Shown here piece by piece: positions 10,001-22,000 of a DNA stretch of 64,000 nt (its first letter is position 1; each line of letters starts with the position of its first letter). Source of the stretch: Uloborus plumipes (lineage: Eukaryota > Arthropoda > Arachnida > Araneae > Uloboridae); assembly GCA_038373865.1 (NCBI GenBank), contig JAXGGA010002922.1, forward strand, positions 48,083 through 112,082, in the 5' to 3' direction. The notes under the pieces are model-generated. The model did not search any database, was not told the origin of the DNA, and saw nothing but the letters and a program-made list of their open reading frames with translations. Position numbers and translations under genes: made by a program.

Positions 10001-13000
10001 ATTGATGTGTCTCATAAGAGAGCTTTCCTCCATGCAACCCTAAGACAAATATTCCTTACACATGTAGCCTGATGCTGTACTATATTGATGATTCTAAGGT
10101 GGGTGGCACCTAACAAATTATTAGTTCAGTTGTATAACTGAGTTTTCACTTTTTCTGTTGTTTAAAGAAGAACTTCTCTTATGAATAATCATGCTGAGAA
10201 ATGGTTTATAGGATTAAAATCTCCTCTTCTGATACATTAACTAGCCTTTTAGAAGAAAATTAGTTTAGCCGATGGTTGTGAAGAACTTGGTCTGTAAGTA
10301 ACTCAAGCAGTTTGTTTACAAGCTGTATGTGACCCTGTCATTTGAAGAACTAGGGCTCCTTTGAATTATTAGAATGAGGACACAAAGGCCTCTGTAATCT
10401 CTTTAGTTGAATGCACAAACTTTATTGTTGGGCAATGCGTTATTTTGGGTTTGAATAATTTAGGAATTTCAATAACGTTGTAGGTAACTTACATTATGAG
10501 CAATATTGTACTTTTACCGTGATTAGATCTAGAAATAGCAGCCCATAAAGGAATATTATCCATTTCTGTTGAGCCTGGAAAATATGCTCTAAGCTATTCA
10601 GTTAGTTCTTTCTGCCTGAGATCAGAATCTTTATCAGTTAAAAATTTAATTTTTAGAAACGTTTTGCCCCCCCCCCCCCCTCAGCCATTACCTTTACCGG
10701 ACTTAACTCCTTTACAATAGATTTTTCAGTAGTCTCTGATGACTTTACTGAAGTTGGTAAGTATTATATACTTCCCAGTTTAATAGCTCAGTCAAAGAGC
10801 CTTCCACAGTCACTACTCAATTTCCAATCTTCAAAGGAACTCGCCTTTCCAAGTCAGTAGTAGTAGCTACATAATTTCAGGACTATGACAGGAAGATGAC
10901 CTGTTGTAACTGGTTAACTGATAGCTGCAAGTCTGCTGTTGAAAAAATTCCACCAACCTAACCTCACCTCTCAAGATCCACCTTCAAAGTTATACAATTA
11001 ATCTTCTTCAAATTCCTTACTACTACAATATAGCTAAACCAGGATCCATAAGAAAACTACTAAAGCTGCTGCAACATCTTAAGGTTGAAAGATTATAGAA
11101 GTAGTCAAACCAATCTGAAGAGTAGCATGAGAAACTTAGTCTCTTTTTGCTTATTATACCTTCAATTTCAATATGGACATAAAGTGGATGCATCCTTTGA
11201 AGTCGAAGAGCTACATTTGGGTATTGCTGCATGATATATGATTCTCTGCCTCCTACAAAATGTGCGCAGGCAATGGCTGTATTTCTCCAAGTTGCTGGTT
11301 CACTGCTATGCATCCTTCACAATATTAAGAGGATTCCTTCTAAATTATTTCAGGTAATTGTCTGTAGGTGTGAAATTCTTCTAGAATTTTCACAGCTGCA
11401 GGTATTGTTTTGTCACACATTAGTATTTTGATACTGTTGATTTTTGGAAATGCAAGTATTGTTTGCACAACTGCATCTTAAATGTTATTTTTTCATTTGA
11501 ATTTATTCTTACCCTGTTGTCTTTTTTGCAATTTCTCAGTTGTTAAAATTGGTTGAAGTTAATTGAGCTGACTCTGTTTTATATAATCCACAAATTACAG
11601 ACGTTCACACAAGCCTTGGTTAAAGTTGATGCCACCTGTGATGCTTTTGGAACATTGTTGTTAAATTATTTTTTGGATCACTTTGAGACTTTTGAAGATG
11701 AGCCTTTCAGTAAGTACTGTTTTTATGCATGAAAGCATCTCATTTTCTTTGAGTGCACTCTTAAGTGGTAAGTAATTTTTACTATTTTTAATTAATATTT
11801 TGAAAATGCTTACTTTGAGAAAGATCTTTTCCTTATCATTGATGAATCATCAGCAAAGGAACTAGGAGAGAAACAGGTATCGACTATTATTAAAGTATTT
11901 TACTGAGACAATAAAAGTCCACAAAGTCAATTTGAGGTTTGATTTTTCCTTTTTTTTTTTTAAATAAAGATTCTTCTGACTTCCTTACTTTTTAAATCAG
12001 TTCAATTCTACTCTTATTCTCTCTCATTTTCTATATTTTAATAAAAATTTCATTATGTAGGGAAATATGGGGCAAAGTGAAATAATTAAGATAACTTATG
12101 TGTTTCAAAATAAACTAATTGGAAATTGATCTCAAAATCAGTGTACATAAAGAAGGGTTAATGTATTTTGTTATGCAACTATCGTTGAAAGGTTATTTTT
12201 CATTTTTGGCAGTTATTTTGTACCTTCAAAAAATGGTGGAATTTTTTCACCCCAAAATACCATGCAATATTTCTGTAATGAAACTTTTCTATTGATGGGT
12301 TATAGTAATTTTCATCAAATGAATGTTTAAGTAAACAAATAAATGAATTATTAATGAAAAATATACAAATAAATGAACGAACTAATGCATGAGAAAAGTA
12401 AGTTAGTGTATTAAATAGAGAATGAGAATAACAAAGTAAGTGAATGAATGAACAAATAAATGAATTAATATGTAAAAGAATGAATAAATTAATAAATGAA
12501 GAATTGCATACGTGATTTAGTAAATGAATATGTAATTAAACGATATGAACTATTTCACTTTGCCCCGCTTGCCCTTGACAAGTTACATAAAACATTTAAC
12601 ATCAAAACATACCATTATCTCTACTAATAATAAAGCTGAAGGTTTGTCTTTCTTTCTGTCCTTCTGTCTGTCTGTCACGCCCGTAACGCCAAAACAGTTC
12701 GGTCGATTTTCATGCCACTTGGTACAAAATTAGTTTGTAGCATGTAGTTTTGCACCTCGAAGCGATTTTTCGAAAATTCCATTTCGTTCTTTTTCTATTC
12801 GAATTCTTAGCAGAAATTCGATGAAATAAGGAAGAAATATTTCACACACATTTTCAAGTCTTATGTCATTCGAAAGCTTGAAATTTTCTGCATAAAATGA
12901 AGTTTTTTTGAAGTTTCTACGATCATCAGGAGAGCTGTAACAATTGTTTTTAGAATCCCAGAATTCAAGGCTTACCTTCAGTACAGCAAGCCAAACGATT

Positions 13001-16000
13001 CTAAAATGGTTTTGCTCGAGAATAAAATTTGTTTGAAAAGATGGATGAAATGAATTATTTTATCAACGGAAATCAACTTTTCATGTTGTTACCATGGTTA
13101 CGTGTTCATACTTATTTTTGTTTCGTTATTTTTCCAGCGTTGCCAGACGTAGTATTTTTGATACTACGATAGTATTTTTTCGTCCCAAATAAGGAGCGTA
13201 GTATTTTTCTGGCAACCCTGTTTCCAATATACTAATGACTTGATTAAAAGACTTGGCGGATTTTTTTTTTTCATTTTCACAGATTTCGCATTTCAGCAAC
13301 ATTGATTTTGGCAACGTTTGGAAACAGTAGTGTTTTGTAATACTTTTTTTAGAGGAGGTGTAGTATTTTTTTTGTTTCAATTCTCAAGCAACCCTGTCTT
13401 TTTCCCGGTGAAAATGATTTGGGACCTTACTTGGCGCGTTTTCGAAAAGTCACCAACTGGCACGTTTTTGCGTGTCTCGCGGAATTGAAAGCTCCGAGAG
13501 AAACTACGCAAAATAGTCAGGGTTACCACGCTTGGCACGCTTATCTCCCATTTAGCGAGAAAAGGGTATCTAAAGCACAAATTAACCAAATATCGTATCA
13601 ATTGCGTTATTGCATCGTTCTTTTTAAAGTGTTTCATTTCGGAAAATGTATTGTTTTGTTTTTAAAACTAGGAAAGGAAACTTTCTTCTTCTTTTAAACT
13701 TTGGTAAGATTTCTGTTGGTTTCTGTGAGCAACACAATTGTTCTTATTTTTTCTTTTGGCTTATTTTTGTGCATCTCCCCTTGGGGTTGCATTCGATTGT
13801 TCCAAGGAGGTGTTTTACCCTTTTTATGGAGTAAATCCGTGTTCATTTCAATGCAGACAAAAGTGATATGCATTCGCACAACCACTTGGCGATATATCGC
13901 CAAGCTTTTGGTCGCCAAGTATTTGCCGCCAATTTGGCGACATATCGCCAAGTTGGTGAAAAAAATTGTTTTCTTTTTTTATTTGGACTCAATTTGGCGC
14001 TATTGGCGATATTTTGCGAAAAATCCACTGAATGATGTTAAAATCGACGATATTTAGGGGATTAATCATTGTAAAACATTTTTTTTGCATTGATTCGTGC
14101 CAAACTAGGGATATAAATGTTTGAACTGTTATCTTGCTCACTCCAAGCACTATTTTAGCACTTAAGGCATCTACTAAGAAATTTACACATAAAAATAAGT
14201 AGCGTAGGGTCCATACCAGATTTTTATATCATACTTTGAAGGAATTATAGTTGAATTACAACTAAAATAGAGCATTTTTTCTGCTATATCAATTATTTCA
14301 CAAATGAATTTTAATTTTATACCACGGGCAAAGCCGTACGGGTACCGCTAGTGTAAAATAAATAAGGACTACTGGACGTCTCAGTTGATCTCAATTAATA
14401 GTTCAAATGACTATTATGAACATTTTTCCATTTTATAATAACAAGAAATATTTTTAAAAAACCACAAATATTGTAACAAAAGTATCGAGTTTTGAAAATT
14501 ACTTGTATAATTTTTTGTTGGTCTTTGAAGCTATTTATTTTTTTGACAAGAATCAACTATGTGTCTAGAAACTTAATTAAAATATTTCTGGATAGGTGGC
14601 GCTGCAAACTGTGGAAATATTTAACCATTTCATTTTACCCTGCTATTTCACTTTGCCCCACATTCCCTTACTATTGGTACATAAAAAGAACAAAATTACA
14701 ATTTTGTTTACAAATGTTCAATTTTGTTCAATTGTTAGTTCAAAAAATGGCTTGCCTTATCGATTCATATAGCTTCATGTACGTAATATCATTGTCAAAG
14801 TAGTCGCTCATATAATTGAAATTTCTCGCAGTGTAAGAAAATATGAGTAATTTAGAAAGAGTTTCTCTTTTTTTAGAGACATCCAGATGTTTTCATCTCT
14901 TTCAGAGACCAAATGTTTAAAAAGTTTTTTTTTTTTTTTGCAAGATGAACTGTTTGTAATTAACACATAGCCCATTTCTATTGAAACGAAGCACATTTTA
15001 GTTCCACGCCTAGAAATTGTTGGTTATTTTCAACAGCTTGTGGTTATAAGCATGAACATTTTCAAAGAAAATTTGATATAGTTAGTGTCAGTCAATATGG
15101 TATTGAAAGTAGAAATGTTGTTTTGTGTAACTTTGTGTATGAATTCAGTGAAATGTTATGAACTTGTGAAATAAGGATTTTTTTTTTCTTCCTGACTTTT
15201 AAATTCCCAAAGAAGTGTTTGTTTTCTAATTTTAATTGCTTGTTGTTTTTAATTAAATCATTAGGTGTTCTGAAATGTCTGTATATTTAATTTTTCCAAT
15301 TCTGTCTAAACCATGGGTACTAAAATTTGACTGAGCAGTATTGTGTTTTTGCTTATTAAAAAAATATAAATTAAAAAAAAAATGTATGAAAGCTTTAAAA
15401 AAACTGGGTGATTAATACTTAATGTATTTATTTTTCGTGCAACTTACAGTTCTACAAAAAAACTTTCTTTTTAAAAAAAGAAAGAAAAAAAAAAAATACA
15501 GCTTTTTGTATGGAGTAAGACATTTTTTAGCAAAAGATTACTTTTAATTTGACTTTCAATTTACTCCGCCCTTCTTATTTAGTTAAAAGATATTGTGAGA
15601 ATGTACTTAAACTGACTGTTACTCTGTACATGCATTTGATATAATTTTTAACTCTCCTTGTCTTTTAGGTAATGCAAAAATAAGTTACTTTGCTGATTCC
15701 TTCAGTTTAATGGCTTTTCAGCCAGAGATAGAGCAGATGCAGTTACCAGTAAGCATTTTGTGACTTATATTGCATTAACAGCTATGTGTGTCTTATTTTT
15801 GCCTTTTCACTTATAACTTCAGTATGTAAAAAAATCAAGCTCAGAAAGCTCAGGGTTTAAGATTGGTGATCTAACGTTGGACGGATTTTTTTTTATTAGT
15901 CCATTAAACTTGTGATTATCCACAGGTGTTTTATCCACTTTGAGGGTTATTTATAGTCTTCCATACTTTCAAAAAAAAAAAAAATCTGGCAGCAAACTGA

Positions 16001-19000
16001 ACATAAATTATTTTAAACATATTAAATCTACATTACGTGTTTGAGCAAACCAGTGAAAAGACCAGTTTTGTGTGAAGAAATTCTTTTTCACTGCAGGTTT
16101 TTAGTGTGACCTAGCATAATCTGTTTCAGTTAATCTGTATACTCAATTTTCTTTTATATGGCTGAAATCGGCGGAAAATAACAATAGACTTGGCGCCTGT
16201 TTTTCAGAAAAAAAAATTATTTAAAAAATCGAATTTTTAATTACTGCTGTCAAGCATGAATGCTTTGTACAGGTCAAGGAGTAAAGTCTTAGTATTATCC
16301 TATCGGATATTTTATAATCCTGGACGAACATAGATAATTTTCATCAATATTTACAAAATGGAAATTTTATACCCATGACAATATTCTATTAAATTAAATA
16401 TGACTTCAAAAAAATTATAATATGGTAGATGATTAAAATTTTTTTGTGTGTCAACACTAGATATCTTTGAAGAACGTTGCATTTTGCTTGCTTCATTTTA
16501 AAGTAACTAAAGTGTTCATATAATTATTAACGAGACACAATTTAATTTAACTCATTTATTTTATAACATTCAATAAGTTAATGAATAAGTTTTCTCGTTA
16601 AATAGAATATACTGTCAATTATTGAAGAGTTTCGGGTTCCATGGGATCAATACACCCAATCATTTTAACTAAATATAATTTTCATCTGTGTTTTACTATG
16701 TTTCATTATGTATATAGCTTAAAAAACAATACTTTATGTAATTATGTATGGGCCGAATCGCACCTCATGCTTTGGCCAGGCCGAAGCTTTGGTCCATCTC
16801 TAGTTTGAACTATCATAGAGGCAAAGTTTTAGTTTTTACTTCAAGGTGATGTTAAGTTAAAATTTTTACATAATCTTACTTGCTTTATAGGCTTTATTCC
16901 CACTGGTTGTAAAAAGAATTTTGAAGTTCATCCCCAAAACACAGATGCAGCTTGAATATTTGGAATTTTTACTGAAACTTTGCCGTTCGCTCAAAGCTAG
17001 TGAGGAGGATTGCATTTTCCATGAATTTGTTTCATCACTCTCATTCATTGTGCACAGTACGTATTTTTCATAATACTTTGAATTTTAATCCTTAGGGTTG
17101 GGCATTTTGCTGACAAAAATGGTATTTTTTCTGGGACAGTGGCAAAAACTGGAAAAAACCTGGTAAAAACCGGCAAAAGTGGAAAAAACTGACAAAAACT
17201 AAAAAAAATTGCTGGATATCAAAAAATTTACTAAAAAGCAGTATAATTTTGACAAACTTCAATTGAGAGTAAAGTTAGAAAATTAATTTAAAATTTCATT
17301 GTGGTTTTAAATAAATAATTAAAATATTGTAAAATAATTCTTGAGAGAAATAAAACTTCAAAAAAATTAGGAAAAAATATTTCAAAACTTGTGTTTGCTA
17401 TAAGGTATAGCAATAATATTTGGTTCGTTATACGGTATACTTGTTTGTGGTGCAAAAAGTTATTTTTACCGGGACGGTTTTTACCGTTTTTTTTCCATGG
17501 TTTTTTCACCTTCGGCAAAAACGTGTCAACCCTATTAATCCATATAAATAAAACAGAGAATAAATGCGTGTGTGTATGTATGTATATGTGTGTGTGTTCC
17601 CTATACAAATCCAATTTACATCGGATCTGTGCTAAATTTGGCAGGGAGGTACTTGGTCACCACGGAATCGTCGTAGGGTGGTTTTCGAATGCCAAAAAAG
17701 TACCAATCTGCTCGAATTTCAATTTAAGGGCCCAAAATGGCTTAAAACGTCTCTTTCTACCCAAATAACTATAGGATCCTGTCGTAAAAAATGCATTTTA
17801 GGCGAATTTCCCTCCGAAGATTTCGAAAGCTCCTAAGCAATAACTTGACCCAAGAAAAAAATATGTTCATTTTTAACTTTGGAAATATCCATTTTAAATT
17901 GGATCTATTAATATCGTCTGCATGAGTGTGAAAGAAATTAACTAGCGTGAAATAAATTATTGATGAGAAAAAAGGGTGTGCCATTTTTTTTTTTCTTGAA
18001 CATAACCAAATAAAATTCTTGCTTTTGCTGTAGGCTTTTCCTGTAGCCGGTCACTTAAAACTTTTTTGATGATGGATTAGTTTTTCGTATTGCGCGCTAG
18101 GGGATCTAATCAGGACTTTTAGACACGCTTCACTTGGCATAACTTTTACTCTCAAAGTAGATCCGGTGCGATGCAGCTAGTTTGTAATGAAGTATTAGGG
18201 GCATTTTATAATTTTTTTTTCAAGCTAATTAATATTTACTAAATTATTTATTCCCATAAATAATGTATACAAACTATTATTTACAGGGTTCAGTCATTAG
18301 TAAGGCAGATAATGTTATGGATCTAGGTGTCTTAATAAATCAGGACTTCAAGTTTAGCCAACAGTGCAGCATAGCTAGTAACGGAGCAAATAGGATGTTT
18401 GGGTTAAAAATAGATCTGTTTCAAACAAGTCTAAGAAGGTTCTTCTGCCTCTATATAGAAGTTTGGTAAGACCTCATTTGGAGTATGCTGTTCAGTTTTG
18501 GTCTCCTTATCTGAAGAAAGATATTAATTTATTGGAAAGGGTACAAAGAAGGGCTACAAGGTTAGTAAACGGATTTTCTAACTTAGACTATGATTCCAGA
18601 CTTAGAATGCTTAATATGTATAGTCTTGAGCAAAGGAGAATCAGAGGGGACATGATTCAGTTATTTAAATTTATTAAAATGAATGATGTTGCAGGGTTAG
18701 ATTTTTGCACGGAAAGCAGGACGAGGGGTCATTGTTTTAAGCTGTTCAAATCTCAGGCTAACCTGGAAATTCGAAAAAATTACTATTTTAGCAGGGTAGT
18801 AGGAACTTGGAACAGTTTACCGGAAGAGGTGGTAAAGAGCAATGGAGTAGATAGCTTTAAGAAGGCCATTGATCTTCATTGGGGTCTTTAATTTGACTAG
18901 GACCAGCCCAGTTGGGCCCAGAGCCTGCTGCTGGTCGTCGCATTTGTATTTGTATTTGTATTTGCCCTTGTTATCCTTTTGCCATTTAGTGTGTAATTTT

Positions 19001-22000
19001 GTAATCCTGGATGGATAAAAATTAACTGGTTTTTGAGCAAAATACAGCCAATCCTTGCTAGCTGCAGTTAGTCTGTTCAGCTTCTACAACCATAAGTTAC
19101 TTTCTGTGAAAGAGGATCCCATATTTATAAAGCCTTTGATGATAATTAGGGCACTATTGTCAGGAAATAACATTTTCTAGTCACCCTTAAACTCGTATTA
19201 TGAAATATATTACCACAGATTTTGTGAAAACAAGGCCTTATTGGGCGTTATTATAAAAATCATTTTTAGATTTTTAGTACTGTGCATTAAGCTGCAAACA
19301 TACATGTACACAGCTCGTTTGCACTATCATCAATCTACAAAACAGTCTTATTGCAATGTGTATGATGATGAAATAAGAGAAAAATGATTGAGCCCTCCTC
19401 CTGAATTCTTTCTTTTTTGAAGGCAATGCTTACTGTTTGAGAAGCAAGTAGTTGGAACACCTTCTGCAAATATATTTATTCTCTTTCAATAATATAGTGA
19501 TCAATACTTCCCAGTAAGTGTTTAATAGTTGAATGCTTACCCACACATGTAGTAAGTGAAATTTGACACTTTTTTTCTGTGTTTTTATGAATCCCCCCCT
19601 TTAGTAGATGCTGGTATACTCCTAAAAAAGAACTAGTCTTTTTAAAAATCAGTACTTTGTTACTTTTTTGAAGAAAATAGCTAAAATTCAAGCTAATTAT
19701 ATTGGGTTGTTCGACAAGTTCCGGCATTTTTTTTTTTTGAAAAATTAAAAATTTATTTTTTAACAAAAAAGTTACAACAAATTAATCAATAATATATTCT
19801 CCTTTGTTGTCCACGACTTCTTCCTAATGTTCAACAGGTTTTTGGGTGCCTCTTCGATAGAAATCGCCTGGTCTTACTCGAAAAACTCATCCAACCAAAC
19901 TTGCTGTTCACCATCATTGTTGAATAAAACACCGCACAAAGCGTTAGAAAGCGACTGGAAAAGATGAAAATCAGATGGAGCCAAGTCAGGCGAATACGAA
20001 GGGTGCGGTAGCACTTCCCAACCATCGCTAATTTTTGTTGTTTTCAGTCAAAAGATGTGGGACCTAAGCTCCAAGTTTTTGAACTTTTCCCATGGACCTA
20101 AGATGTTCCAAAACAGTAGACGGAGCACACTCCATTGTCTGCGCTAATTCTCGAGCGGTTTGACGCGGATCTTCATGCAAAAGTTGATCCAAGCGCTCTT
20201 CATCAAACTCATTTGGCCGTCCCGAACGAGGTGCTTCTTTGAGGTCAAAGTTGCCACTTTGGAACTTTGCAAACCAATCTTGAGCCGTTCTTTTAGCTAT
20301 AGCACCTTCTCCATATATGGCACAAATTTCTCGAGCAGCTTCTGTGGCTTTGGTGCCTCGATTATACGCAAAAAGAAGATGGTGTCGGAAATGCTCATTT
20401 TTGTCAATTTGACACTCCATTTCAATATTTCAATGCTCTAAAAATAACAAAAATTAATCCAATAAAAAAAACCAAATACACAATTTTGTAGAGCAAAACA
20501 AGAGCTTCAAAATAACATATAACATTATGTCAAAAAATCCGACTTTCATTAAAAAAATTTTAAATAAAAAAAAACGCGGGAACTTATCAAACAACTCAAT
20601 AAAAGCAAGTAACACGTTGTATTTATGAATGGCAACAGTCTCAAGAGTCAAATCTTAAGAATAAGACATGCTCGAGAGAATTTATATTAAAAGAAATATG
20701 TCCTATTAGTTGGTTATCATAGATGCTGATGTTGAATTGTCTTTAAATAGAAATAATGGTTGAAATGTTATGATTGTATATTCCTTATGGTATTTTTAAG
20801 AAAACATAACAAAATCTGAAACGAAAAAAATTGAAATAAAACCATAATAGAGTGAAACCGCAAAAGTCGAAGTGTAAAGTGGCAAGGCACCATGGTATCT
20901 AGAAATTGCATTAAAGATATTAGCTAAATTTTCAATCATCTTGAAAGTGCTGTAGCAGTCAGAAGAAAATGAAATCAAAGGCTGAAATGGCAGGTGAGTT
21001 TATTTCTGATATTGGTAACCAAAACGCTTGATTCTAAACATGCTTATACAAGACTGCACTGCTTGAGAAGAACCTAAAAAAAATTGAGCTTCAGTGGGTT
21101 GCTTCCGCCCCCTGACCGAACATTGCACCCTCTGGTTTCTTTCTATGCGATAAAAATTTTAAAAAGTTGGCTGATGCCTAAGGCACCATTTCCAGATATT
21201 TTGCTGTTTGTCAATTGATTTTTATTAATCAAGGATTAACCATTTGTACCCTATATGGCAAAAGGTAAGTAATCACAATCAGAATCATATCATAAAAACT
21301 TGGTAAAAATTTGTTTTAATAACAGGACAATACTGCTGTGCTAAGCGCAGAAGATGCTGCTGTTGTAAGAGATATTGCTGTTTAAGGTTTCGCGCCTCCA
21401 TGTATTTGATTCAGGATGTACTTTTTCAGCATTGTTTAAGAAATATATCTCAGCTGACCATAAAACATTGTTTTTATATAAAATGTATCACAAAGAACCA
21501 CCTGGTAACAGTCATTCAATTGTGTCAAGATGTGCAGATATCACTCTTGTGCTTAGCAAGGCAGAATACTTCTCCTTTTTAATTCATTTTTTGAAGCATA
21601 GGTTTTCCTTAAAATTTGATTACCTATTTTTAAACCATGCTTTTAGTGTACTTGTTATTAGTCAAATTATATTTGATCTCAGTGCTAGCAACTTTGTTTA
21701 TTAATATTTTTTTCTTAACAGCTTTTGATTCCTGGCTAAACATTTCACTGAAACCTGAATTGAAAAATATTCTTCTGGAGTTATGTTTGCTGATTCCATG
21801 TCATTTCTGCGCTTTGAATTCACACCTGAGTTTTGTCTTCAGAGCTACTGTTTCTGCATTGAATGGACCACAGCATTCAATTGTCTTGGTAAGCTTAGTG
21901 CTTTGCCGGGTTTTCATGTACTGAACGGTCTGTTGTGTCTTTATAACAGTGTAATTTATAAAAGTGTTGGTCTTTATAGCAAACTAGCTGCTTGGCCCAG

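Larger units (their letters stand above)
7547..11600 (+). other. Intron 3
   Basis: This 4-kb intron contains the hAT MITE at 8625-9211, the TA-flanked MITE at 9822-9979, a poly-C run near 8333 and a longer one near 10667. The remainder has no recognised content. The open frame around 11231-11431 shows no TRRAP similarity and was not accepted as an exon. Confidence 0.5.
12060..14667. mobile_element. TIR element with TGGGGCAAAGTGAAATA ends, split by a Helitron
   Basis: The left end GGGAAATATGGGGCAAAGTG and the right end, inverse of GGGAATGTGGGGCAAAGTG, pair over about 25 bp. An internal inverted copy of the same phrase occurs near 12553-12567. Without the nested Helitron the element would be about 874 bp. 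It includes an imperfect (AATG)n array at about 12330-12530. Target duplication is unclear, with TA candidates on both sides. Confidence 0.6.
11710..15668 (+). other. Intron 4
   Basis: About two thirds of this 4-kb intron is a MITE (12060-14667) split by a Helitron (12618-14351). The part from 14668 to 15668 is AT-rich with poly-T and poly-A runs and no recognised feature. Confidence 0.6.

Noticed and set aside
11231..11431. Possible exon VFLQVAGSLLCILHNIKRIP ending near a GT
   Set aside because: It lacks a clear acceptor and TRRAP similarity, and exons 3 and 4 already join without a gap.
21326..21364. 39-nt splice-like micro-exon in intron 6
   Set aside because: In the phase required between exons 6 and 7 it encodes a Cys/Arg-rich peptide with no match, and the human alignment has no gap there.
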